Shown piece after piece: positions 1 through 12,400 of a stretch of 64,000 nucleotides of DNA (position 1 is its first letter; every line of letters starts with the position of its first letter). The notes under the pieces are model-generated. The model had not been told where the DNA came from. It worked only from the letters and a program-made list of their open reading frames with translations, and searched no databases. The DNA is from Tretioscincus oriximinensis (lineage: Eukaryota > Chordata > Lepidosauria > Squamata > Gymnophthalmidae): contig JAJVDF010000363.1 of NCBI GenBank assembly GCA_022410635.1, positions 361,980 through 425,979 on the forward strand, read 5' to 3'. The position numbers were made by a program, and so were the translations under genes.

Positions 1-194
1 TGCTGCATGTATAGAAGCTGCACCTGTTTAAATGTTCTCTCTTTTATAGCCATTAAAATTGTAGTCATCTATTCCAGATTTTACCTAGTAATCATACTCT
101 GAGGTAATTGAGATAAGCAGGTTTGCCTTCAAAAAACAGGACAGAGAAATGCAGCTTTAATGGCTATGTAACAGAGGAACTTTTTAACATGTGC

Positions 195-396
195 GGTTTA
201 TATTGCCCGAGATGGAGCAACAGGCAGGACTCCTGAGATACCATTTGCAGGGAGTCATGAACAGGTGCATATTTTGCTTTCCTCTGTTCAGACTGCCCAG
301 GTGCACCCGGTGGGCCTTTGTATGAGACAAAATGCTGGACTAGCTGGGCTCTGGCCCGATCCAGTATGGCTCTTCTTATGTTCTTATGTTCTTAAC
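195..396 (+). mobile_element. CR1-like LINE 3' tail
   Basis: Ends in GATCCAGTATGGCTCTTCTTATGTTCTTATG, a CR1-type 3' end with tandem TTATGTTC octamers. The same body (GATGGAGCAACAGGCAG, ACTGCCCAGGTGCA) recurs near 6970 and 59070. Severely 5' truncated and non-coding. Confidence 0.65.
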
Positions 397-1959
397 AATC
401 TGCTGAAATTTCCTCTTCAGCTTGGCCACACCCATTGAAGCTGCGTTTCTCTGTCCTGGTTTTCGTTGGCAAGCCTACAAGTAAATTATGTGTCCATATG
501 TATTCCTCAACTTATTTCTTCTCTGGTGTTTTTAATGTGTTTTATATACAGAGCATTTTTTTTCAAAAAAGTATTTTTTTGTTTGAGATCAGCTTAAAGA
601 TTGCAACAAGGAAGTGTTGCAAGAAAAACTTGAATATATAAGTAAATACAATCTTTGAACATGATTCATAAATTAGACACTGTTTAATATCCCCATGCAG
701 AGGAGGAACTGAATGGATGGAGACAGAAAATGAGAATCATAGTTTAACTGGAATATTCAGCCCTGTCTACACTGAGACTTATTCTGGATTATATGTTCGG
801 ACAGAACTTGGCCATCCACATGCCAGGGTAGACTATGGCAGGCATATGGATGGTCAGAATAAGGCTCCGTGGGGCAAGGCCTTTGAGACATAAACTGGGA
901 TATTCAACCTCATGTAACATTTTTATTGATTTTGCATGCATCTTCCATCTATGGTTTCAGACCTAAGGGGCTTTTGCACTAAATAATCCTTTGTTTATAT
1001 AAGCAGTACTTGTTCCACGGGGTGGCAAATCTTTCCCCTACAAGCTGCACCCCAGAATTGCTTGCCTATTATTATGATTTGAAAGACAATTGCAGGTACC
1101 AAAATGAAGCAGCAGTTCTTGCATGAACATTAACTCTACCAAAATTAATGTTATTAACTTGAGAGAAGACACTTATAGCTATCTATGTCATTCAGTAAGG
1201 AGAAAACCCAGCCCTGTGCCAACCCTGAAGAGGACTGGGGGCATATAATTGTACAATACTGGTAACAGTATTGTCAGATTTCCCCAAGACAATTGGTTTG
1301 TGTGGGTGTGAAACTGTGCTATCAATGAACACATTCCATACCAGTCAGGTAAAATAAAAGATCACACCAAATCACATAAGCATTTGGTATTCAGAGGATG
1401 CATCTAAGACATGCGTTCTCATTGATTATTTTGATTACTACTTGCTTGTCTGATTTGATGTGATCCCTTATGCATACCATGATTACACAATAAATGATGA
1501 TCATGTAATAAGTAGCTTATGTGATGATGGCTTCAGTGCCTATTCAACTGCAGAAGCGGCTGGAGAAACACGAGGTGAGCATGCTTCTCACTAGCATCTG
1601 GAGCTGCACATCCAGATATTTCATCAGAATGAAACTCTCATATGTGTACAATTGATGTCATTTGTACATGTGCATGCTATATTAGTGTAAGGAAAGCTTA
1701 AAAATATCCTACATTGTAGATGCACCCTGAGTTTCATTTATCAAAGTAGTAATAAAAGTAGGTTTGCCTCCCTCCTGTATTCCCTTGGTCAACAAATATG
1801 CTTTGTTTCATTAGATACTACTTCTGTAAATATTTTTTTAAAATTGCATTCTGATCTTATTCTATTCTTGAAGGACTGAAGTTATCACAATAAAAACAGA
1901 GTATAAAAGGAACACACAAAATTATAATACCAGCGCCTGAAAGTGAGGGAGCTGTTTCC
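397..1959. other. Upstream DNA, no gene seen
   Basis: AT-rich DNA without coding signal. An imperfect inverted repeat at about 762-868 (arms GACTTATTCTGG and CAGAATAAGGC, with inner arms GGCCATCCACATGCC and GGCATATGGATGG) looks like a decayed foldback element. Confidence 0.4.
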
Positions 1960-2075
1960 TTAAAAACGCTCAGATTAAAAAGATCCTTGTGCAGTGAAAG
2001 TGACGGGAAGGAGAATATTTCATAGTCTGGGGACTGCCATTGAAAAGGTCCTATCCCAGGTTCTCATTTTCTTGA
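1960..2075 (-). mobile_element. L2 LINE fragment
   Basis: TAGTCTGGGGACTGCCATTG plus flanking bases matches the antisense L2 segment at 63255-63310 (TAGTCTGGGGACTGCCACGG), here short and diverged. Confidence 0.45.
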
Positions 2076-2411
2076 AGAAGATAATACTACCAAGGTGGTG
2101 GGGGCTGTGTTATTAGAACACCATTTTAATTTTGTTATATAGACTTGTTTTCTGATACAAAGAATACCTAATTGTTTAGTGCTGATCATGAGCTATAATG
2201 ATTTTCCTAGGATGGGATCACATACAAAGCATCTTTGAGGCAGCTTAGAAACAGCTAAAGATGGTTTCAAATTGGGATCGTTCACTTTGCAGTTGTCTAT
2301 TATCCATCCCATGGACATTGAAGACTAGGAAAAGAAGATAAGTGAATGAATGAGAACGCAAGGGTTCAGCAACTACAGATCCAAGCTGGGAAGATACAAG
2401 GATAGAGAGAN

Positions 2412-2507
2412 GACAGGGGCATCATCATCAAACCACTTGAGCAGTGGTTCAGAAACCCTATTGACAGGGGCATCATCATCAAACCACTTGAGCAGTGGTT
2501 CAGAAAA
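2412..2507 (+). repeat. 51-base tandem duplication, about 1.9 copies
   Basis: GACAGGGGCATCATCATC starts at 2412 and again at 2463. The copies are identical over about 45 bases and each contains the hairpin CCACTTGAGCAGTGG. A single n (2411) lies directly before the first copy, where the related segment at 4446 diverges. Confidence 0.85.
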
Positions 2508-3274
2508 CTCCAGTGTGGGGCATGCAAGGGGGCATAGGGAGGCTGCAAGGGTTAGCACAGTGGTGTCTTTTGAACTGACACCCACGCTCTGAAAGAAATG
2601 GGGAGAGAAATAAAGTTAGGATAAAAAGCCTTTTTAACATCTGTTTTTGTATTCCTTTCCCATCTGAAGGACAAAGTAGGGTTGCATGTTGCATTGAGCA
2701 TATCAGAGCAGGCTGCAACTGTGGAGAGGGAATTCCCCAAAGGGCTGACCGGCTGCAGAAAGTAGCTGCTGCGAGGATAGAAAAATCCACAGAGAGCCTT
2801 TTTATGTGGGCACAATTAGAACTGACGGAATAGTTTCTTTCTCAAACCAAACTAAAACCTGGGTGTGGGAATGGGGCTTATGATTTTGTATCCATTCGAT
2901 TCCTGTGTTTTAACTGTTCCTTATTTTATTTGAATTATGTTTATTTGTTATTTGTTATTGCTCATTGTAACTGGTTTAAAGAAAGCATGTAAGAATTATT
3001 ATTAAAATAAATAAATGGAACCACTGAAATAATTTTAAATCTTTAGAGGTGCTTTATGAATCAGCTCACAAAGCTGGGGGAAGAGAAGCAGAAGCATACA
3101 TGAGGAAGTTGGTAACCGGATGTGTGGTTTTCTGTACTTTTAAGGAGCAGTCTACTCAGCCACCCTAGCTTCGACTGTTGCTTTCTAGACGTCTCCATGA
3201 TTCTTTTGGAAAGCTGATTATTTGCCTTGCAGATTAGGCCCTCTTCATTGGAGAGATCTCACCGTTTCTCTGTA
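2508..3274. other. Proximal upstream DNA of PLCB2
   Basis: No convincing coding exon. About 2880-3015 ends in an AT-rich run with ATTAAAATAAATAAATGG, possibly an old LINE 3' end. Promoter elements, if any, should lie in the last few hundred bases. Confidence 0.3.
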
Positions 3275-3282
3275 CTATAAAG
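3275..3282 (+). promoter_or_regulatory. Possible TATA-like element upstream of PLCB2
   Basis: CTATAAAG lies about 120 bases before the start codon. It could place transcription start near 3305 and give a short 5' UTR of about 95 bases. This is motif matching only; a non-coding first exon further upstream is equally possible. One n occurs in the putative 5' UTR (3365). Confidence 0.2.
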
Positions 3283-3398
3283 CCCATCTGGTTCCTGATT
3301 CTGCAGAGTCTACTATATGTGGAGATCTGGAGGACATAGTGTAGGTATCCAAGGGGAAGAAAGGNCACAACACCACAAGACAAAAAGCAAAGGACAGG

Positions 3399-3482
3399 AT
3401 GTCAGTGCTCAACCCTATCCTCAGGCCGCCGGAGGTGAAAGAGTATATGAAAAAAGGCGAACGTTTCATCAAGTGGGATGAT
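3399..3482 (+). CDS. PLCB2: PLCB2 exon 1 (residues 1-28)
   Basis: Begins with ATG in the context ACAGGATGT and encodes [20 protein letters not shown] followed by ERFIKWDD, the N-terminus of the PH domain. The donor GTGAGT follows at 3483, phase 0. This ATG is chosen because the peptide aligns from residue 1 with mammalian PLCB2. Confidence 0.95.
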
Positions 3483-6400
3483 GTGAGTATGAAGCCTTTC
3501 ACATCCTCACTGTGGGTACTCGCTGGTGTGTGGGTTGACCTGGAGCAACAAATCAAGCATCATTAAACTACTTGGGAGGGGGTTCTTTGAGAAGAAAATA
3601 GAAAGCATATTTTCCTTGCACTGTGTGAGTAACAGTGTCTCATTGTGAGAGTGAGGTATGCATTTTATGTACATGTACATACAATACAAAGCAAATAAAA
3701 TTATGGTCTGGGTCCATCAATTCACATCATACTTTATTTGTGCCTCTGAAATATTTATCTATCTTGTGGACTACAAGAAAAAATAATTTTCTTTCAGTTT
3801 TTGTTTGGCTATTGATTGAGAAATATGTAAAAGATGTAAAAGACCATCTCCTTTTTTCCAAAAAAGATAGTGTAAAGGTAACGATATCTAACACTTGTCC
3901 TCTAGTCACATATTTATTTTAAATCTTCTTCAGTCCTGAAAAATGAATTTAATTCATTTTTTTCTATCTTAATCCAGAAAAAATAGATTAATTTCATTCT
4001 TCAGGATTGAAGATTTTAAAATAATGTGATCATGGCCATAGTTGGCAAGTATTGTTCATATATCTTGTCCATACACTGTTATCAGCATAATTAGGAAATA
4101 ATTGAAACTAAATTTATCTGAATGTGTTCTTGAATATCTCTTCAGCTAACATGGTTCTGTAGTATAATACTGGTATTATAAAAAACCAGATAAAAACCAG
4201 TATGAAAGTTTGCCTCTTTAATGGGTGTTAAAAAGTGATTCTCCTAACACCTCCCAGGTGCTGCATGTATAGAAGCTGCACCTGTTTAAATGTTCTCTCT
4301 TTTATAGCCATTAAAATTGTAGTCATCTATTCCAGATTTTACCTAGTAATCATTGAAGACTAGGAAAAGAAGATAAGTGAATGAATGAGAACGCAAGGGT
4401 TCAGCAACTACAGATCCAAGCTGGGAAGATACAAGGATAGAGAGACATACAGCTCTGTAGTAGTTATTTATATAGTAGTCAGTTGAACTGCATGTTTATT
4501 GATAAAAGAGCACTTGGGCTGCGTGCACATGACGACTTAAAAACTGCTACAAAGCAATATTCCGGAATATAGCAATCGCATGTCTGTGCACACCAAACCT
4601 GTATATTCCGTGATATCCGGTTCTGTGATATCACTCATTGATCTTGTCACAGTGCAATCTGAGATTATTTTNTTTTACTCGCAACAGCCAATAGAAACAA
4701 TTGCTGCGTTCTCACTTGTTTTATCATTTCATGTCTAATTTGTGCGCATGCATACGCATGTGAGAGTACGGGGCTCCTCCAGGACGATGTCTGAATATCC
4801 CGGCAATAGTTTGTCCCAGGAAAAGTGGTATTTATTGCAGGTGGACTGCTGAAAAACACTGTGCTTGAGTCTTTCTCATAGCGCTCTAAACGAGGCACAA
4901 AATAGACACAGACCTCAGCATCTATCCTCTCAAATTGTTATGAAAACATTCAAGTTCACTACCAATTTCTTCCCAACAATTTGGCCAAAGTAATCTAATT
5001 GAAACTAAACTCCCATAATTAAAACTAAACTTCCATTGCCTATTTAGGATTATAATGAAGAAATCTCTGAATACTAGAACAGCTGTGATTTTAATAACCA
5101 ACACAATTGCATTCAAATTCCCAGAAAGCTGGTTGTTAACAATAGTCGTTCTTAACAGTGATAGATAAAAAAGCTTATGAGGACAGAACATCATTTGTGC
5201 AGTGATTTATATTCCAAACACATTTTTTTTTAAAAAACAAAGTATTAGATATGTTAAAAAAGTACTAAGATCTGCACGGAATTCATTTTTTATTGGAGCA
5301 TATTGTAGCTGGCTATATTCAGAAACAGAAAGAGTAATTAATAATCCCTGTGAAACCCTAGAAGGAGAGAGGGTTTGATTATATACATTATGTTTATATT
5401 ATTTGTTGGTATTTTTTTGTATTTGTCTGGATTTATTTATTTGTGGTGTTTTATATATACACTGCTCAAACAAATAAAGGAAACACTCAAATAACACATC
5501 CTAGATCTGAATGAATGAAATGTTCTCATTGAATACTTTGTGCTGAAAACAAAAGCACACAAAAATCATCAATGGAAATCAAATTCATTAACCAATGGAG
5601 GCCTGGATTTGGAGACACACACAAAAATAAAGTGGAAAAACATATGGATGATCCAACCTTGATGTAATTANTATCCTTCAAACAAGTCAAAATGAGGCTT
5701 AGTATTGTGTGTGGCTTCCATGTGCCTGTATGACCTCCCTGCAACTCCTGGGCATGCTCCTGCTGAAGTTGCGAATGGTCTCCTGTGGGATCTCCTCCCA
5801 GATATGGACTAAAGCATCTGCTAACTCCTGGACCGTCTGTGGTGCAATGTGACGTTGGTGGATGGAGTGAGACATGATGTCCCAGATGTGCTCAATCGGA
5901 TTCAGGTCTGGGGAATGGGTTTCAATGCCTTCATCTTGCAGGATCTGCTGACACACTCCAGCCACATGAATTTTGGCGTTGTCCTGCATTAGGAGAAACC
6001 CAGGGTCTCACAAGGGGTCTGAGGATTTCATCTTAGTACCTAATGACAGTCAGGCTACTTCTGGTGAGCACATGGAGGGCTGTGCGGCCCTCCAAAGAAA
6101 TGCCATTCCATACCATTACTGACCCACTGCCAAACCGGTCATACTGAAGGATGTTGCAGGTAGCAAATCACTCTCCCTGGTGTCTCCAGACTCTGTCACG
6201 TCTGTCACGTCCTCAGTGTGAACCTGCTTTCATCTGTGAAGAGCACAGGGCACCAGTGACAAAGTTGCCAATCCTGGTGTTCAAATGCCAAGCGTCCTGC
6301 ATGGTGTTGGGCTGTGTGCACAACCCCCATCTGTGGACATCGGGCCCTCATAGCATCCTCATGGAGTTGGTTTCTAACCATTTGTGCAGACACATGCACG

Positions 6401-9400
6401 TTTGTGGCCTGCTAGAGGCAGTGCTTTTTTTCTAGAAAAAAAGGACGGTACTAATGCCGGCGAGGGGGGGTGGCGTTAGCGGCGGCGGCAGCAGCNTGGG
6501 GGCGGCGGCAGTGGNGGTGGTGGCAGCGGCGGTGGTGGCCGCCGCCGCTAACACCGCCCCCCACACCNCTGCTGCCGCTAACACACACACACACCGCCTA
6601 AATAAAAGGTGTCCGTACTGAGTACTGGCGCGTTCCGTCACAAAAAAAGCCCTGGCTAGAGGTCATTTTGCAGTGCTCTGGCAGTGCTCTTTCTGTTCCG
6701 CCTTGCACAAATCGGAGGTAGCAGTCCTGCTGCTGGGTGTTTCCCTCCTACGGCCCCCTCCACATCTCCTGGTGTACTGATCTGTCCCCTGGTTGCGCCT
6801 CCAGCCTCTGGACACTAAGCTGACAGACACAGCAAATCTTCTTGCCACAGCTCGCATTGATGTGTCTTCTTGGATGAGCTGCACTACCCGAGCCACTTGT
6901 GTGGGTTGCAGAGTCCATCATTTATACCACCAAGGGTATAAATGGGTACTAGGATGGATGTCTGGATGTTGCCTCCAGGATGGAGCAACAGGCAGTACTC
7001 CTGAAATACCATTTGCAAGGAGTCACAAACAGGTGCATATTTTGCTTTCCTCTGTTCAGACTGCCCAGCTGCATCTGGTGGGCCTCTGTGTGATACAGAA
7101 TACTGGACTTGATGGGCTGTGGNCTGATCCAGTATGGCTCTTCTTACGTTCTTATGCTACCGTGAGTGTGAAAGCACAACCAACATTCAAAAGTCACCAA
7201 ACCATCAGCCAGAAAGCATTAGTATTGAGATGTGGTATGCAGTCCCCGACTGCAGAACCACTCCTTTATTGAGTGTGTCTTGATAATTGCCAATAATTTC
7301 CACCCGTTGTCTATTCCATTTGTTCAACAGCATGTCAAATTGGTTGTCAATCAGTGTTGCTTCCTAAGTGGACAGTTTGATTTCAAAGAAGTTTAATTTT
7401 CTTGGAGTTATATTCTGTTGTTTTAAGTATTCCCTTTATATATAATGAAAAATAAAATGTCAAATCCCTGATCTATTTATCTCTGGTTTTATCAGGAATC
7501 CACAAATGCTTTTCCTGTAATTTTACGGGTTGATCCCAAGGCCTGCTACCTTTATTGGACTTCTCAGAATAAGGTAAGGCATGATTCTTGATAGGATAAA
7601 CGGGATATGTTAATTTATACCTGAACATTTGATGACTAAATCTTCTCCATGTAAAGAATAAACATTTGTAATTATAATACAAATAAGTGGAGATTACAGA
7701 AGCTACCCAGGGACGAAGGGGTCTAGGTGGGTGGTTAAGGAACAAAAAGAAGAAGAAACTNCACTGTATATATGCACAAGACTAATGGATGTATAATGTA
7801 TATATAGTGCATTGATGTATATAATGTNTTGATATGTATATATAGATATTGTGCAGTTCCTGCCCAACAATAATATAAAAATATTTTTTTAAAAAAATTG
7901 ATGACCAAATCGCAAATGCCAATTGTACAGTAGAAGCCATATAAACCTGCATTTTTCAAAAGTAACTATGAAGTGGCTTANACTCTGCTTGGTGGGGGAA
8001 TAATTCACATGTCATTTGTCTCATGAGCATTTACTGATTATAAAGTATCAAATAGACTTTATTGTTGGAGCCATTACCATAACAAGAATACAAAACANCA
8101 AAACATCACTAATATCAAAAACACAATANAAATAGCTGCACATTTGGACATTCAAGATAATTCACCTGATTAAAAAATGTGGGTTAATGTTGAGATGAAA
8201 ACATGAGGCTTGTATGCTGTTGTCTCCGAGTCGTTGTGGGACCATTTTTTTTATCTGTGTGAGTGCAGTCTTACTTCTTAAATGCTTAGCAACGGGGATC
8301 TAGTAGTACCTGAAAGGCTAACAGTAGGAAGTGGGGAGGTTGATAGCAACATTGATGGTATCAGCTTTTGTAGATGTCTAATTTTTTCAGTTATTTGCTT
8401 CCAGTACCAGTAAAATATTTTTGCTAGACTAGCCCAGGGAACTATTTACCCCAATTCTTTGGGCTAATTTAGCAGGAAATAGGTTCACTTAGATTCACTA
8501 GGCCAATAACTTTATTTTCTGGATACTAGAGCACTTATAGTTGGCTCTGAATTTTGCACAAGCTTTGGAGCATTGTATTTTCTGCCCAGTCATGGCAGGC
8601 TTTTTCTGAGTCTGCTGGACTATTTCAGTTATGAACTGCTTCAGCTGGAGGAGTTCAAGTTTGATTACTCCAGATTAAACAGATTGAAATAGATTGAAAT
8701 CAAAATTTTCTCCCCATATTACTCCAATAAAATTTTTGGGTGATCTGTTATTTTTTGTGACACCCAAATGTCTTTCTGCTTGCTAAGGACTTGACTTCTT
8801 ATCTCCTAAGGATCTAGTTTTGTCATTTCCTGTAGTAATTTTATATTCTTTTCAAGTTGTTTATTTTGGTCTTCCTGGTTCCTAGTAATAGTACTAGCAC
8901 TAGTGACAGTCTGCTTCACATGCCTGGCAAGATCATCATTGATCAGAGAAGGTGCAGTGATGTCATCACGCACAGCCACATTCTACTTCCCTTTCCAACC
9001 AGCATAATATTAACTTATTATGCTACTGGTTCCTTTCACTACCATTTCCTGATCCAGAATAACATTAGGTGAAATTACATTGGGTTTCACAATGCAGACT
9101 TGGGATCCTATGTCCGTCCGTTCCCTAAGCTTCCATATTTCCCTATCAGTTTTACTCAACGCCTGATGCAACTCCTGAATGTAACAGTCAGACGTTGCTT
9201 TTCATTTCCCCTTTCTGAACCTCAGTCTGAGTAACCATGGCGATGGAACCAAATGTAATTTTGCTCAACATTCTAAAAGCCCTTGGCTAGTACAGNGAAT
9301 TTATGTGTATGGTTCTCCACCTTTTATTTTTCTTAACATTGGCAGCATGTAATTAAGGCAGTGAACAAAACTATACAGCTCATTGATCCAGATGTGCGAT

Positions 9401-12400
9401 CTGCATTTTGATGATATCTCACCTGAAATCTGATGACCTCTCAAAGGCCCTGATTACTCATCCGGAATTAACTGGTGTTATTTAGATAAATGAAGTGGGG
9501 ATGTGACAGATCCAGCTGCATTTTGTATACATCCTCAATATGGTTTAAACTCATTATTTTTGGGTCATACCTCATTATCTCATGTTCTTATTGAGGAAAA
9601 TCCAGACTAATGGGAGTTAGTCTAGAGAAAAAAAATCTGAATTTGGATATTCCAAATATCACCTTGCCTGACTGACTAGTGTAAGATCGAAAAAAATAGA
9701 AAGCAGGACTTCAGTATCCAAAATTAGGACAAAAACTGAAAATGCTGACATTCCTCTGTTTTTCAGAAGTAAAGAAGCAGGATAAGATATCCTGCTAAAT
9801 ATTGACATTTGTTAGCCTGTTATGGATACTGATAAACTATTATACTGTTTGTGCAAATTGCAACAGCTTTTAATATGTGTTTCTTTCTTCAGCTTTCAGA
9901 TGCTTTTCACCTTGAGCCAGAACTTAGGTTCTTTCTGTAAGGGCCTTAATCTAGATTGTATTTTGCAACAGGAGCTTGCCAGGTACACATTAGTGCATAT
10001 TATGGCAGAAGACAGGACACACTTGTACATCTTATCTACTGTTACTTCTTAATCTTATCTTCTCTTATCCTCACTTTTTCTCTGTTTGAAGTATGAAGGC
10101 TACTTTCCACTGCTACCTGAACTGTTTATTTCCAGAAGACTTGGATGTGCTTTGCAAAGATAGCATGACGTATACCCACTAGAGAGCTGAATCAGTAACA
10201 TTTTATTCTGCAGGAAAGATGACAGAATGATTTAATGCATAACATCTAATAGTACTAGAAAAGTAGAGGAGAAACATCTGCAAAGAAAAAAGGGGATTGA
10301 GAAATATCTGGCCAGCAAATCTTTTGCTGTAGCTTTATTTATTCAGTTCTGCTTTCCAGTTAAGTTGAATATCGTGGTTCAAGTTGCTTCCTCTTCTTAC
10401 TTGAAACAGTATCTATTACTTAGAAATAAGTCAAAAGCAGGGAAAACAATGGCAGTTAACTATTCAGTTGCATCAGTTTAAGAATAATTTGACAGATTTT
10501 CATTTCAAAACAGTGCCCGAGGATTACTAATCAAATCAGGCATTGTACACAAGTACAGGACTGCTGAACAAGTACATTTCTCTCCATCTAGACAGCTTAT
10601 GGTGGACAGAACAAAGACTTTTCAACATACTGTTGCTTGTTTTGATGTACAAGATATACCGCCGAAAGTTTATTTCCCACTTTGCCCAATTTATTTGTTT
10701 GTTTGTTCGTAATTTCTATCTCACCCTATACCAAGTATTTTTATGTCCAAAGATAGAACAGTACCAAAAATATAAGAATATAAAAACATAAGAGGAATCC
10801 TGCTGGATTGCCTCACACAGTGGACCATCAATTGCTTCTGGTCATTCTCAGTAGTAGTAGTAGTAGTAGTAGTAGGAGGAGGAGGAGGAGGAGGAGGAAG
10901 AGGAGGAGGAGGAGGAGGAGAAGGAGGAGGAGGAGGAAGAAATAATTTTCATTTGCTCTCAATTAATCTTGCCTGTCTCTCAAAGCTAGAGCCAATACGC
11001 TAGCATCCATTCTAGAAACCATTGATACACCTGACTTCCACATATCTATTCTAGCACTTTCTTAAAGTTACACAGACTTAAATTTACTACATTTCACACA
11101 TCAATAGTTCTTTGAGTGAAAAAATATTACCAATACTAACTGTCCTGTGTCCTTGATTCAAGTACTGGGTGCTTCTGTGGGCACACTCTGTGGCACACTG
11201 TATGGCACTCTAGAATCTTGGCAGTGTTGAGTACATGGCTTTGCAGGTGATGCCAGTGACATGTTACGAGCACCTTCTAGAAGAAGAAGAAGAACTTGGT
11301 TCTTATACCCCGCTTTTCTCACCTTTCAAAGAGACTCAAAGCGGCTTACAAGGGTATTTTGCCCGAAGGCTGATATTCTATCTTCCCCACCAGGCTATGG
11401 TGGTTCCCATGTATCTACTTGCAGTCAATTGCAATTTCTTGCAATTCATGCTTTCNAATAGCTGGGTTGACTAGAGCTCTGTTTTCAAACAGAGACTGGA
11501 CAGTCATCTGTCTGGGATGGTTTAATTAATCCTGCATTGAGCAGGGGGTTGGACCCGATGACCCTGGAGGTCCCTTCTGACTCTATGATTCTATGATTCT
11601 ATGATACAGGCTAGTGGAAGGTGCTCACCCCTCCCCATGTCCCACACAGGGCTTCGAAACCCCATCTCCCAGGCGAGAGACGGATTCCATGCAGTTCTTC
11701 AATTCCTGCTGTGACAGAGGCAGCAAGGAAGAACTAGCAGTGCTTGCAGGAAGCACCTGAAATTCAAACTGAACCATCACTGGAAGGTATCAATTTGCAT
11801 ACCTTCCTCTACCTTTCATTTCACATACCCTGCAAACACAAATCTGCATCCTCTCCAGTTGCCACTGCTCCTAGGTAAGTGCTTGAAAGTTGTAATTATA
11901 GATATGAATAAAAAGCCTACTTTTAAAATAAGGAAAAACCACGAACATGGTTGTTTGGCAAATACCTCATTCAAGGTTTCCTAAAAGTGAGTCTTAGGCT
12001 TCATCTGGATATATTTAAAAAGTGGCTATCTCAAAAGTAACTTAAAAGTGTTAGTGTTCACATGATAGAGCTTATAATCTTCATCAAAGGCCTGAAAATG
12101 CACTTTTAAATACATTCTGTGACTTTAATGGTAGTACAGGAACACTAGTGTCTGTACACTACCACTTCTACACTGCTTTTGAGATGGCCCTTCTAATGTA
12201 TGCAAATGGCACTTAAATAAAGAAGTGTTTGGAGTCAGGCTGCTTCCAGATCATGAGAGGGAAACGTATGAGATTGTCTAGATCCCACAACTGCCTTTTG
12301 GAATCCCAGCCAGATAGCAGGACAAAATCACAAAGCAAATTTGAGTCCCTACTTGCCTAAGTGCTTGCTCCTGTAATGATGAGATGGAGGTTTCCTGGTA

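Larger units (their letters stand above)
5460..7440 (-). mobile_element. Decayed Tc1-like DNA transposon
   Basis: Left terminal repeat CACTGCTCAAACAAATAAAGG follows a TA; the right end keeps TTAAGTATTCCCTTTAT but its last bases are lost. Minus-strand pieces of one transposase are visible in order: helix-turn-helix ([20 protein letters not shown]) near 6840-6895, first catalytic Asp in FTDESRFTL near 6210-6230, second Asp in [11 protein letters not shown] near 5960-5989, and Glu in [12 protein letters not shown] near 5890-5915. The frame is broken by indels and two insertions, so it is inactive. It belongs to the Tc1 group with CACTGCTCAA termini known from fish, lamprey and amphibian genomes. 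Confidence 0.92.

Noticed and set aside
1..3398. A neighbouring host gene upstream of PLCB2
   Set aside because: No exon with splice signals and recognisable protein similarity was found on either strand.
4259..4445. Processed (spliced) retrocopy joining two exons
   Set aside because: The joined segments lack GT/AG borders and coding sequence, and the CAT overlap at the join fits microhomology instead.
6432..6641. Minus-strand frame rich in Ala, Thr and Pro
   Set aside because: Low-complexity GC-rich core of a hAT MITE; no family similarity and several n bases.
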